Source: Euptelea pleiosperma
Taxonomy: Eukaryota > Streptophyta > Magnoliopsida > Ranunculales > Eupteleaceae
NCBI GenBank assembly: GCA_035048495.1
Contig: JASUTR010000065.1
Location: 1 to 64,000, forward strand
Reading direction: 5' to 3'
Length of the DNA stretch: 64,000 nt
Made by a program: the position numbers and the translations under genes. This document shows, piece by piece, positions 38,053-50,215 of this stretch; positions within the stretch are counted from its first letter, which is position 1, and every line of letters begins with the position of its first letter. Below the pieces are notes generated by a model. It saw nothing but the letters and a program-made list of their open reading frames with translations. It was not told the origin of the DNA and did not search any database.

Positions 38053-41000
38053 TACTATTGTTTCAACACAATTGAAGTGTTGGAACAAGATTTATCACTG
38101 TCGAAACAAGTTAGCTCCATCCGTGCGTCAACGTCTCAAATTGGACTCAGTTTGTATGTTACTTTCCGAAGCCTATAACTTGTGACTTTTTCGCAACCGA
38201 ACCTCGTAATTAGACACGAATTCTTCCATTACTATTGTTTCAACACATTGGGATTGTTGGAACAAGATTCGGGACAGTCGAAACAAGTTAGCTCCATCCG
38301 TGCGTGAACGTCTCAAATTGGACTCAGTTTGTGTGTTACATTCCGAAGCCTATAACTTGTGACTTTTTCGCAACCGGACCTCGTAATTGGACTCAAACTC
38401 TTCCATTACTATCGTTGCAACACATTTGAAGTGTTGAAACAAGATTCGTGACAGTCAAATCAAGTTAGCTCCATCCGTGCGTCAACGTCTCAAATTGGAC
38501 TCAGTTTGTGTGTTACATTCCGAAGCCTATAACTTGTGACTTTTTCACAACCGGACCTCGTAATTAGACTCGAATTCTTCCATTACAATTGTTTCAACAC
38601 AATTGAAGTGTTGGAACAAGATTTATCACTGTCGAAACAAGTTAGCTCCATCCGTGCGTCAACGTCTCAAATTGGACTCAGTTTGTATGTTACATTCCGA
38701 AGCCTATAACTTGTGACTTTTTCGCAATCGAACCTCGTAATTAGACTCGAATTCTTCCATTACTATTGTTTCAACACATTTGAAGTGTTGGAACAAGATT
38801 CGAGACAGTCGAAACAAGTTAGCTCCATCCGTTCGTGAACGTCTCAAATTCGACTCAGTTTGTGTGTTACATTCCGAAGCCTATAACTTGTGACTTTTTC
38901 GCAACCGGACCTCGTAATTAGACTCGAATTCTTCCATTACAATTGTTTCAAAACATTTGAAGTGTTTGAACAAGATTTATGACTGTCGAAACAAGTTAGC
39001 TCCATCCGTGCGTCTACGTCTCAAATTGGACTCAGTTTGTGTGTTACATTCCGAAGCCTATAACTTGTGAATTTTTGCAACCGGACCTCGTAATTGGACT
39101 CAAACACTTCCATTACTATTGTTGCAACACGTTTGAAGTGTTGAAACAAGATTCGTGATAGTCAAAACAAGTTAGCTCCATCAACGTCTCAAATTGGACT
39201 CAGTTTGTGTGTTACATTCCGAAGCCTATAACTTGTGACTTTTTCTCAATCGGACCTCGTAATTGAACTCAAACTCTTCCATTATTATTGTTTCAACACA
39301 TTTGAAGTATTGGAACAAGATTCGGGATAGGCGAAACAAGTTAGCTCCATCCGTGCGTCAACGTCTCAAATTGGATTCAGTTTGTGTGTTACATTCCGAA
39401 GCCTATAACTTGTGACTTTTTCGCAACCGGACCTCGTAATTGGACTCAAACTCTTCCATTACTATTGTTGCAACACATTTGAAGTGTTGAAACAAGATTC
39501 GTGACAGTCAAAACAAGTTAGCTCCATCCGTGCGTCAACGTCTAAAATTGGACTCAGTTTGTGTGTTACATTCCGAAGCCTATAACTTGTGACTTTTTCG
39601 AACCGGACCTCGTAATTGAACTCAAACTCTTCCATTATTATTGTTTCAACACATTTGAAGTGTTGGAACAAGATTTATCACTGTCGAAACAAGTTAGCTC
39701 CATCCGTGCGTCAACGTCTCAAATTGGACTCAGTTTGTATGTTACATTCCGAAGCCTATAACTTGTGACTTTTTCGCAACCGAACCTCGTAATTAGACTC
39801 GAATTCTTCCATTACTATTGTTTCAACACATTGGAATTGTTGGAACAAGATTCGGGACAGTCGAAACAAGTTAGCTCCATCCGTGCCTGAACGTCTCAAA
39901 TTGGACTCAGTTTGTGTGTCACATTCCGAAGCCTATAACTTGTGACTTTTTCGCAACCGGACCTCGTAATTGGACTCAAACTCTTCCATTACTATCGTTG
40001 CAACACATTTGAAGTGTTGAAACAAGATTCGTGACAGTCAAAACAAGTTAGCTCCATCCGTGCGTCAACGTCTCAAATTGGACTCAGTTTGTGTGTTACA
40101 TTCCGAAGCCTATAACTTGTGACTTTTTCACAACCGGACCTCGTAATTAGACTCGAATTCTTCCATTACTATTGTTGCAACACATTTGAAGTGTTGAAAC
40201 AAGATTCGTGACAGTCAAAACAAGTTAGCTCCATCCGTGCGTCAACGTCTCAAATTGGACTCAGTTTGTGTGTTACATTCCGGAGCCTATAACTTGTGAC
40301 TTTTTCGGAACCGGACCTCGTAATTGGACTCAAACTCTTCCATTATTATTGTTTCAACACATTTGAAGTATTGGAACAAGTTTCGGGATAGGCGAAACAA
40401 GTTAGCTCCATCCGTGCGTCAACGTCTCAAATTGGACTCAGTTTGTGTGTTACATTCCGAAGCCTATAACTTGTGACTTTTTCGCAACCGAACCTTGTAA
40501 TTAGACTCGAATTCTTCTATTACTATTGTTTCAACACATTTGAAGTGTTGGAACAAGATTCGGGACAGTCGAAACAAGTTTGCTCCATCCGTGCGTGAAC
40601 GTCTCAAATTAGACTCAGTTTGTGTGTTACATTCCGAAGCCTATAACTTGTGGCTTTTTCGCAACCGGACCTCGTAATTAGACTCGAATTCTTCCATTAC
40701 AATTGTTTCAACACAATTGAAGTGTTGGAACAAGATTTATCACTGTCGAAACAAGTTAGCTCCATCCGTGCGTCAACGTCTCAAATTGGACTCAGTTTGT
40801 ATGTTACATTCCGAAGCCTATAACTTGTGACTTTTTCGCAACCGAACCTCGTAATTAGGCTCGAATTCTTCCATTACTATTGTTTCAACACATTGGAATT
40901 GTTGGAACAAGATTCGGGACAGTCGAAACAAGTAAGCTCCATCCGTGCGTGAAAGTCTCAAATTGGACTCAATTTGTGTGTTACATTCCGAAGCCTATAA

Positions 41001-44000
41001 CTTGTGTCTTTTTCGCAACCGGACCTCGTAATTGGACTCAAACTCTTCCATTACTATCGTTGCAACACATTTGAAGTGTTGAAACAAGATTCGTGACAGT
41101 CAAAACAAGCTAGCTCCATCCGTGCGTCAACGACTCAAATTGGACTCAGTTTGTGTGTTACATTCCGAATCCTATAACTTGTGACTTTTTCACAACCGGA
41201 CCTCGTAATTAGACTCGAATTCTTCCATTACAATTGTTTCAACACAATTGAAGTGTTGGAACAAGATTTATCACTGTCGAAACAAGTTAGCTCCATCCGT
41301 GCGTCAACGTCTCAAATTGGACTCAGTTTGTATGTTACATTCCGAAGCCTATAACTTGTGACTTTTTTGCAACCGAACCTCGTAATTAGACTCGAATTCT
41401 TCCATTACTATTGTTTCAACACATTTGAAGTGTTGGAACAAGATTCGGGACAGTCGAAACAAGTTAGCTCCATCCGTTCGTGAACGTCTCAAATTGGACT
41501 CAGTTTGTGTGTTACATTCCGAAGCCTATAACTTGTGACTTTTCCGCAACCGGACCTCGTAATTAGACTCGAATTCTTCTATTACAATTGTTTCAAAACA
41601 TTTGAAGTGTTTGAACAAGATTTAGGACTGTCGAAACAAGTTAGCTCCATCCGTGCGTCAACGTCTCAAATTGGACTCAGTTTGTATGTTACATTCCGAA
41701 GCCTATAACTTGTGACTTTTTCGCAACCGAACCTCGTAATTAGACTCGAATTCTTCCATTACTATTGTTTCAACACATTGGAATTGTTGGAACAAGATTC
41801 GGGACAGTCGAAACAAGTTAGCTCCATCCGTGCCTGAACGTCTCAAATTGGACTCAGTTTGTGTGTCACATTCCGAAGCCTATAACTTGTGACTTTTTCG
41901 CAACCGGACCTCGTAATTGGACTCAAACTCTTCCATTACTATCGTTGCAACACATTTGAAGTGTTGAAACAAGATTCGTGACAGTCAAAACAAGTTAGCT
42001 CCATCCGTGCGTCAACGTCTCAAATTGGACTCAGTTTGTGTGTTACATTCCGAAGCCTATAACTTGTGACTTTTTCACAACCGGACCTCGTAATTAGACT
42101 CGAATTCTTCCATTACTATTGTTGCAACACATTTGAAGTGTTGAAACAAGATTCGTGACAGTCAAAACAAGTTAGCTCCATCCGTGCGTCAACATCTCAA
42201 ATTGGACTCAGTTTGTGTGTTACATTCCGGAGCCTATAACTTGTGACTTTTTCGGAACCGGACCTCGTAATTGGACTCAAACTCTTCCATTATTATTGTT
42301 TCAACACATTTGAAGTATTGGAACAAGTTTCGGGATAGGCGAAACAAGTTAGCTCCATCCGTGCGTCAACGTCTCAAATTGGACTCAGTTTGTGTGTTAC
42401 ATTCCGAAGCCTATAACTTGTGACTTTTTCGCAACCGAACCTTGTAATTAGACTCGAATTCTTCTATTACTATTGTTTCAACACATTTGAAGTGTTGGAA
42501 CAAGATTCGGGACAGTCGAAACAAGTTTGCTCCATCCGTGCGTGAACGTCTCAAATTAGACTCAGTTTGTGTGTTACATTCCGAACCCTATAACTTGTGG
42601 CTTTTTCGCAACCGGACCTCGTAATTAGACTCGAATTCTTCCATTACAATTGTTTCAACACAATTGAAGTGTTGGAACAAGATTTATCACTGTCGAAACA
42701 AGTTAGCTCCATCCGTGCGTCAACGTCTCAAATTGGACTCAGTTTGTATGTTACATTCCGAAGCCTATAACTTGTGACTTTTTCGCAACCGAACCTCGTA
42801 ATTAGGCTCGAATTCTTCCATTACTATTGTTTCAACACATTGGAATTGTTGGAACAAGATTCGGGACAGTCGAAACAAGTAAGCTCCATCCGTGCGTGAA
42901 AGTCTCAAATTGGACTCAATTTGTGTGTTACATTCCGAAGCCTATAACTTGTGTCTTTTTCGCAACCGGACCTTGTAATTGGACTCAAACTCTTCCATTA
43001 CTATCGTTGCAACACATTTGAAGTGTTGAAACAAGATTCGTGACAGTCAAAACAAGCTAGCTCCATCCGTGCGTCAACGACTCAAATTGGACTCAGTTTG
43101 TGTGTTACATTCCGAACCCTATAACTTGTGACTTTTTCACAACCGGACCTCGTAATTAGACTCGAATTCTTCCATTACAATTGTTTCAACACAATTGAAG
43201 TGTTGGAACAAGATTTATCACTGTCGAAACAAGTTAGCTCCATCCGTGCGTCAACGTCTCAAATTGGACTCAGTTTGTATGTTACATTCCGAAGCCTATA
43301 ACTTGTGACTTTTTTGCAACCGAACCTCGTAATTAGACTCGAATTCTTCCATTACTATTGTTTCAACACATTTGAAGTGTTGGAACAAGATTCGGGACAG
43401 TCGAAACAAGTTAGCTCCATCCGTTCGTGAACGTCTCAAATTGGACTCAGTTTGTGTGTTACATTCCGAAGCCTATAACTTGTGACTTTTTCCGCAACCG
43501 GACCTCGTAATTAGACTCGAATTCTTCTATTACAATTGTTTCAAAACATTTGAAGTGTTTGAACAAGATTTATGACTGTCGAAACAAGTTAGCTCCATCC
43601 GTGCGTCAACGTCTCAAATTGGACTCAGTTTGTATGTTACATTCCGAAGCCTATAACTTGTGACTTTTTCGCAACCGAACCTCGTAATTAGACTCGAATT
43701 CTTCCATTACTATTGTTTCAACACATTGGAATTGTTGGAACAAGATTCGGGACAGTCGAAACAAGTTAGCTCCATCCGTGCCTGAACGTCTCAAATTGGA
43801 CTCAGTTTGTGTGTCACATTCCGAAGCCTATAACTTGTGACTTTTTCGCAACCGGACCTCGTAATTGGACTCAAACTCTTCCATTACTATCGTTGCAACA
43901 CATTTGAAGTGTTGAAACAAGATTCGTGACAGTCAAAACAAGTTAGCTCCATCCGTGCGTCAACGTCTGAAATTGGACTCAGTTTGTGTGTTACATTCCG

Positions 44001-44414
44001 AAGCCTATAACTTGTGACTTTTTCACAACCGGACCTCGTAATTAGACTCGAATTCTTCCATTACAATTGTTTCAACACAATTGAAGTGTTGGAACAAGAT
44101 TTATCACTGTCGAAACAAGTTAGCTCCATCCGTGCGTCAACGTCTCAAATTGGACTCAGTTTGTATGTTACATTCCGAAGCCTATAACTTGTGACTTTTT
44201 TGCAACCGAACCTCGTAATTAGACACGAATTCTTCCATTACTATTGTTTCAACACATTTGAAGTGTTGGAACAAGATTCGGGACTGTCGAAACAAGTTAG
44301 CTCCATCCGTTCGTGAACATCTCAAATTAGACTCAGTTTGTGTGTTACATTCCGAAGCCTATAACTTGTGGCTTTTTCGCAACCGGACCTCGTAATTAGA
44401 CTCGAATTCTTCCA
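38053..44414 (+). repeat. 36-monomer unit, copy 2 (about 6.36 kb)
   Basis: Same order as copy 1. Small differences from it: GACTTTTTCGAACC with AATTGAACTC at 39595, an added C (TTTTTCCGCAACC) near 43489, GATTTAGGACTG in E at 41542, CCTTGTAATTGG in D at 42958. Similarity to copy 1 stops at about 44415, where copy 1 has CACAATTGAAG (B) and this copy switches to the TTTGATGTG form of A. Confidence 0.92.
39772..43666 (+). repeat. Tandem 11-mer pair inside the 36-mer, copy 2
   Basis: Units are about 39772-41718 and 41719-43666, order C D F' H' G B C D B A E, offset 1,947 bp. Together with the pair at 33412-37303 this gives four near-identical copies of the 11-mer. The A in three of the four copies is preceded by a TTTTTTGC start (CpG to TpG), while the first copy (35004) retains CGC. 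Confidence 0.92.
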
Positions 44415-47400
44415 TTACTATTGTTTCAACACATTTGATGTGTTGGAACAAGATTCGGGACAGTCGAAACAAGTTAGCTCCATCCGTTCGTGAACGTCTC
44501 AAATTGGACTCAGTTTGTGTGTTACATTCCGAAGCCTATAACTTGTGACTTTTTCGCAACCGGACCTCGTAATTAGACTCGAATTCTTCCATTACAATTG
44601 TTTCAAAACATTTGAAGTGTTTGAACAAGATTTATGACTGTCGAAACAAGTTAGCTCCATCCGTGCGTCAACGTCTAAAATTGGACTCAGTTTGTGTGTT
44701 ACATTCCCAAGCCTATAACTTGTGAATTTTTCGCAACCGGACCTCGTAATTGGACTCAAACTCTTCCATTACTATTGTTGCAACACATTTGAAGTGTTGA
44801 AACAAGATTCGTGATAGTCAAAACAAGTTAGCTCCATCCGTGCGTCAACGTCTCAAATTGGACTCAGTTTGTGTGTTACATTCCGAAGCCTATAACTTGT
44901 GACTTTTTCGCAACTGAACCTTGTAATTAGACTCGAATTCTTCCATTACTATTGTTTCAACACATTTGAAGTGTTGGAACAAGATTCGGGACAGTCGAAA
45001 CAAGTTTGCTCCATCCGTGCGTGAACGTCTCAAATTAGACTCAGTTTGTGTGTTACATTCCGAAGCCTATAACTTGTGGCTTTTTCGCAACCGGACCTCG
45101 TAATTAGACTCGAATTCTTCCATTACAATTGTTTCAACACAATTGAAGTGTTGGAACAAGATTTATCACTGTCGAAACAAGTTAGCTCCATCCGTGCGTC
45201 AACGTCTCAAATTGGACTCAGTTTGTATGTTACATTCCGAAGCCTATAACTTGTGACTTTTTCGCAACCGAACCTCGTAATTAGACTCAAATTCTTCCAT
45301 TACTATTGTTTCAACACATTGGAATTGTTGGAACAAGATTCGGGACAGTCGAAACAAGTTAGCTCAATCCGTGCGTGAACGTCTCAAATTGGACTCAGTT
45401 TGTGTGTTACATTCCGAAGCCTATAATTTGTGACTTTTTCGCAACCGGACCTCGTAATTGGACTCAAACTCTTCCATTACTATCGTTGCAACACATTTGA
45501 AGTGTTGAAACAAGATTCGTGACAGTCAAAACAAGTTAGCTCCATCCGTGCGTCAACGTCTCAAATTGGACTCAGTTTGTGTGTTACATTCCGAACCCTA
45601 TAACTTGTGACTTTTTCACAACCGGACCTCGTAATTAGGCTCGAATTCTTCCATTACAATTGTTTCAACACAATTGAAGTGTTGGAACAAGATTTATTAC
45701 TGTCGAAACAAGTTAGCTCCATCCGTGCGTCAACGTCTCAAATTGGACTCAGTTTGTATGTTACATTCCGAAGCCTATAACTTGTGACTTTTTTGCAACC
45801 GAACCTCGTAATTAGACTCGAATTCTTCCATTACTATTGTTTCAACACATTTGAAGTGTTGGAACAAGATTCGGGACAGTCGAAACAAGTTAGCTCCATC
45901 CGTTCGTGAACGTCTCAAATTAGACTCAGTTTGTTTGTTACATTCCGAAGCCTATAACTTGTGGCTTTTTCGCAACCGGACCTCGTAATTAGACTCGAAT
46001 TCTTCCATTACTATTGTTTCAACACAATTGAAGTGTTGGAACAAGATTTATCACTGTCGAAACAAGTTAGCTCCATCCGTGCGTCAACATCTCAAATTGG
46101 ACTCAGTTTGTATGTTACATTCCGAAGCCTATAACTTGTGACTTTTTCGCAACCGAACCTCGTAATTAGACACGAATTCTTCCATTACTATTGTTTCAAC
46201 ACATTGGGATTGTTGGAACAAGATTCGGGACAGTCGAAACAAGTTAGCTCCATCCGTGCGTGAACGTCTCAAATTGGACTCAGTTTGTGTGTTACATTCC
46301 GAAGCCTATAACTTGTGACTTTTTCGCAACCGGACCTCGTAATTGGACTCAAACTCTTCCATTACTATCGTTGCAACACATTTGAAGTGTTGAAACAAGA
46401 TTCGTGACAGTCAAATCAAGTTAGCTCCATCCGTGCGTCAACGTCTCAAATTGGACTCAGTTTGTATGTTACATTCCGAAGCCTATAACTTGTGACTTTT
46501 TCGCAACCGAACCTCGTAATTAGGCTCGAATTCTTCCATTACTATTGTTTCAACACATTGGAATTGTTGGAACAAGATTCGGGACAGTCGAAACAAGTAA
46601 GCTCCATCCGTGCGTGAAAGTCTCAAATTGGACTCAATTTGTGTGTTACATTCCGAAGCCTATAACTTGTGTCTTTTTCGCAACCGGACCTCGTAATTGG
46701 ACTCAAACTCTTCCATTACTATCGTTGCAACACATTTGAAGTGTTGAAACAAGATTCGTGACAGTCAAAACAAGCTAGCTCCATCCGTGCGTCAACGACT
46801 CAAATTGGACTCAGTTTGTGTGTTACATTCCGAATCCTATAACTTGTGACTTTTTCACAACCGGACCTCGTAATTAGACTCGAATTCTTCCATTACAATT
46901 GTTTCAACACAATTGAAGTGTTGGAACAAGATTTATCACTGTCGAAACAAGTTAGCTCCATCCGTGCGTCAACGTCTCAAATTGGACTCAGTTTGTGTGT
47001 TACATTCCGAAGCCTATAACTTGTGACTTTTTCGCAACCGGACCTCGTAATTAGACTCGAATTCTTCTATTATAATTGTTTCAACACAATTGAAGTGTTG
47101 GAACAAGATTTATCACTGTCGAAACAAGTTAGCTCCATCCGTGCGTCGACGTCTCAAATTGGACTCAGTTTGTATGTTACATTCCGAAGCCTATAACTTG
47201 TGACTTTTTCGCAACCGAACCTCGTAATTAGACTCGAATTCTTCCATTACTATTGTTTCAACACATTGGAATTGTTGGAACAAGATTCCGGACAGTCGAA
47301 ACAAGTTAGCTCCATCCGTGCCTGAACGTCTCAAATTGGACTCAGTTTGTGTGTCACATTCCGAAGCCTATAACTTGTGACTTTTTCGCAACCGGACCTC

Positions 47401-50215
47401 GTAATTGGACTCAAACTCTTCCATTACTATCGTTGCAACACATTTGAAGTGTTGAAACAAGATTCGTGACAGTCAAAACAAGTTAGCTCCATCCGTGCGT
47501 CAACGTCTCAAATTGGACTCAGTTTGTGTGTTACATTCCGAAGCCTATAACTTGTGACTTTTTCACAACCGGACCTCGTAATTAGACTCAAATTCTTCCA
47601 TTACAATTGTTTCAACACAATTGAAGTGTTGGAACAAGATTTATCACTGTCGAAACAAGTTAGCTCCATCCGTGCGTCAACGTCTCAAATTGGACTCAGT
47701 TTGTATGTTACATTCCGAAGCCTATAACTTGTGACTTTTTCGCAACCGAACCTCGTAATTAGACTCGAATTCTTCCATTACTATTGTTTCAACACATTTG
47801 AAGTGTTGGAACAAGATTCGGGACAGTCGAAACAAGTTAGCTCCATCCGTTCGTGAATGTGTCAAATTGGACTCAGTTTGTGTGTTACATTCCGAAGCCT
47901 ATAACTTGTGACTTTTTCACAACCGGACCTCGTAATTAGACTCGAATTCTTCCATTACAATTGTTTCAAAACATTTGAAGTGTTTGAACAAGATTTATGA
48001 CTGTCGAAACAAGTTAGCTCCATCCGTGCGTCAACGTCTCAAATTGGACTCAGTTTGTATGTTACATTCCGAAGCCTATAACTTGTGACTTTTTCGCAAC
48101 CGAACCTCGTAATTAGACTCGAATTCTTCCATTACTATTGTTTCAACACATTGGAATTGTTGGAACAAGATTCGGGACAGTCGAAACAAGTTAGCTCCAT
48201 CCGTGCCTGAACGTCTCAAATTGGACTCAGTTTGTGTGTCACATTCCGAAGCCTATAACTTGTGACTTTTTCGCAACCGGACCTCGTAATTGGACTCAAA
48301 CTCTTCCATTACTATCGTTGCAACACATTTGAAGTGTTGAAACAAGATTCGTGACAGTCAAATCAAGTTAGCTCCATCCGTGCGTCAACGTCTCAAATTG
48401 GACTCAGTTTGTGTGTTACATTCCGAAGCCTATAACTTGTGACTTTTTCACAATCGGACCTCGTAATTAGACTCGAATTCTTCCATTACAATTGTTTCAA
48501 CACAATTGAAGTGTTGGAACAAGATTTATCACTGTCGAAACAAGTTAGCTCCATCCGTGCGTCAACGTCTCAAATTGGACTCAGTTTGTATGTTACATTC
48601 CGAAGCCTATAACTTGTGACTTTTTCGCAATCGAACCTCGTAATTAGACTCGAATTCTTCCATTACTATTGTTTCAACACATTTGAAGTGTTGGAACAAG
48701 ATTCGGGACAGTCGAAACAAGTTAGCTCCATCCGTTCGTGAACGTCTCAAATTCGACTCAGTTTGTGTGTTACATTCCGAAGCCTATAACTTGTGACTTT
48801 TTCGCAACCGGACCTCGTAATTAGACTCGAATTCTTCCATTACAATTGTTTCAAAACATTTGAAGTGTTTGAACAAGATTTATGACTGTCGAAACAAGTT
48901 AGCTCCATCCGTGCGTCAACGTCTCAAATTGGACTCAGTTTGTGTGTTACATTCCGAAGCCTATAACTTGTGACTTTTTCGCAACCGAACCTTATAATTA
49001 GACTCGAATTCTTCCATTACTATTGTTTCAACAGATTTGAAGTGTTGGAACAACATTCGGGACAGTCGAAACAAGTTTGCTCCATCCGTGCGTGAACGTC
49101 TCAAATTAGACTCAGTTTGTGTGTTACATTCCGAACCCTATAACTTGTGGCTTTTTCGCAACCGGACCTCGTAATTAGACTCGAATTCTTCTATTATAAT
49201 TGTTTCAACACAATTGAAGTGTTGGAACAAGATTTATCACTGTCGAAACAAGTTAGCTCCATCCGTGCGTCGACGTCTCAAATTGGACTCAGTTTGTATG
49301 TTACATTCCGAAGCCTATAACTTGTGACTTTTTCGCAACCGAACCTCGTAATTAGACTTGAATTCTTCCATTACTATTGTTTCAACACATTTGAAGTGTT
49401 GGAACAAGATTCGGGACAGTCGAAACAAGTTAGCTCCATCCGTTCGTGAATGTGTCAAATTGGACTCAGTTTGTGTGTTACATTCCGAAGCCTATAACTT
49501 GTGACTTTTTCACAACCGGACCTCGTAATTAGACTCGAATTCTTCCATTACAATTGTTTCAAAACATTTGAAGTGTTTGAACAAGATTTATGACTGTCGA
49601 AACAAGTTAGCTCCATCCGTGCGTCAACGTCTCAAATTGGACTCAGTTTGTATGTTACATTCCGAAGCCTATAACTTGTGACTTTTTCGCAACCGAACCT
49701 CGTAATTAGACTCGAATTCTTCCATTACTATTGTTTCAACACATTGGAATTGTTGGAACAAGATTCGGGACAGTCGAAACAAGTTAGCTCCATCCGTGCC
49801 TGAACGTCTCAAATTGGACTCAGTTTGTGTGTCACATTCCGAAGCCTATAACTTGTGACTTTTTCGCAACCGGACCTCGTAATTGGACTCAAACTCTTCC
49901 ATTACTATCGTTGCAACACATTTGAAGTGTTGAAACAAGATTCGTGACAGTCAAAACAAGTGAGCTCCATCCGTGCGTCAACGTCTCAAATTGGACTCAG
50001 TTTGTGTGTTACATTCCGAAGCCTATAACTTGTGACTTTTTCACAACCGGACCTCGTAATTAGACTCGAATTCTTCCATTACAATTGTTTCAACACAATT
50101 GAAGTGTTGGAACAAGATTTATCACTGTCGAAACAAGTTAGCTCCATCCGTGCGTCAACGTCTCAAATTGGACTCAGTTTGTATGTTACATTCCGAAGCC
50201 TATAACTTGTGACTT
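44375..50215 (+). repeat. Mosaic block with an extra 11-mer
   Basis: Order: A E F G B C D B A B C D/B, then C D B B C D B A E C D, then B A E G B A E C D B. The first twelve recur at about 50.2-52.1 kb at an offset of 5,661 bp (TTGTTTGTTAC at 45931 and 51592; CAACATCTC at 46085 and 51746). The stretch 46.42-48.36 kb is an 11-mer (1,947 bp) absent from that second locus; after it, homology resumes at offset 3,714 bp. Confidence 0.85.
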
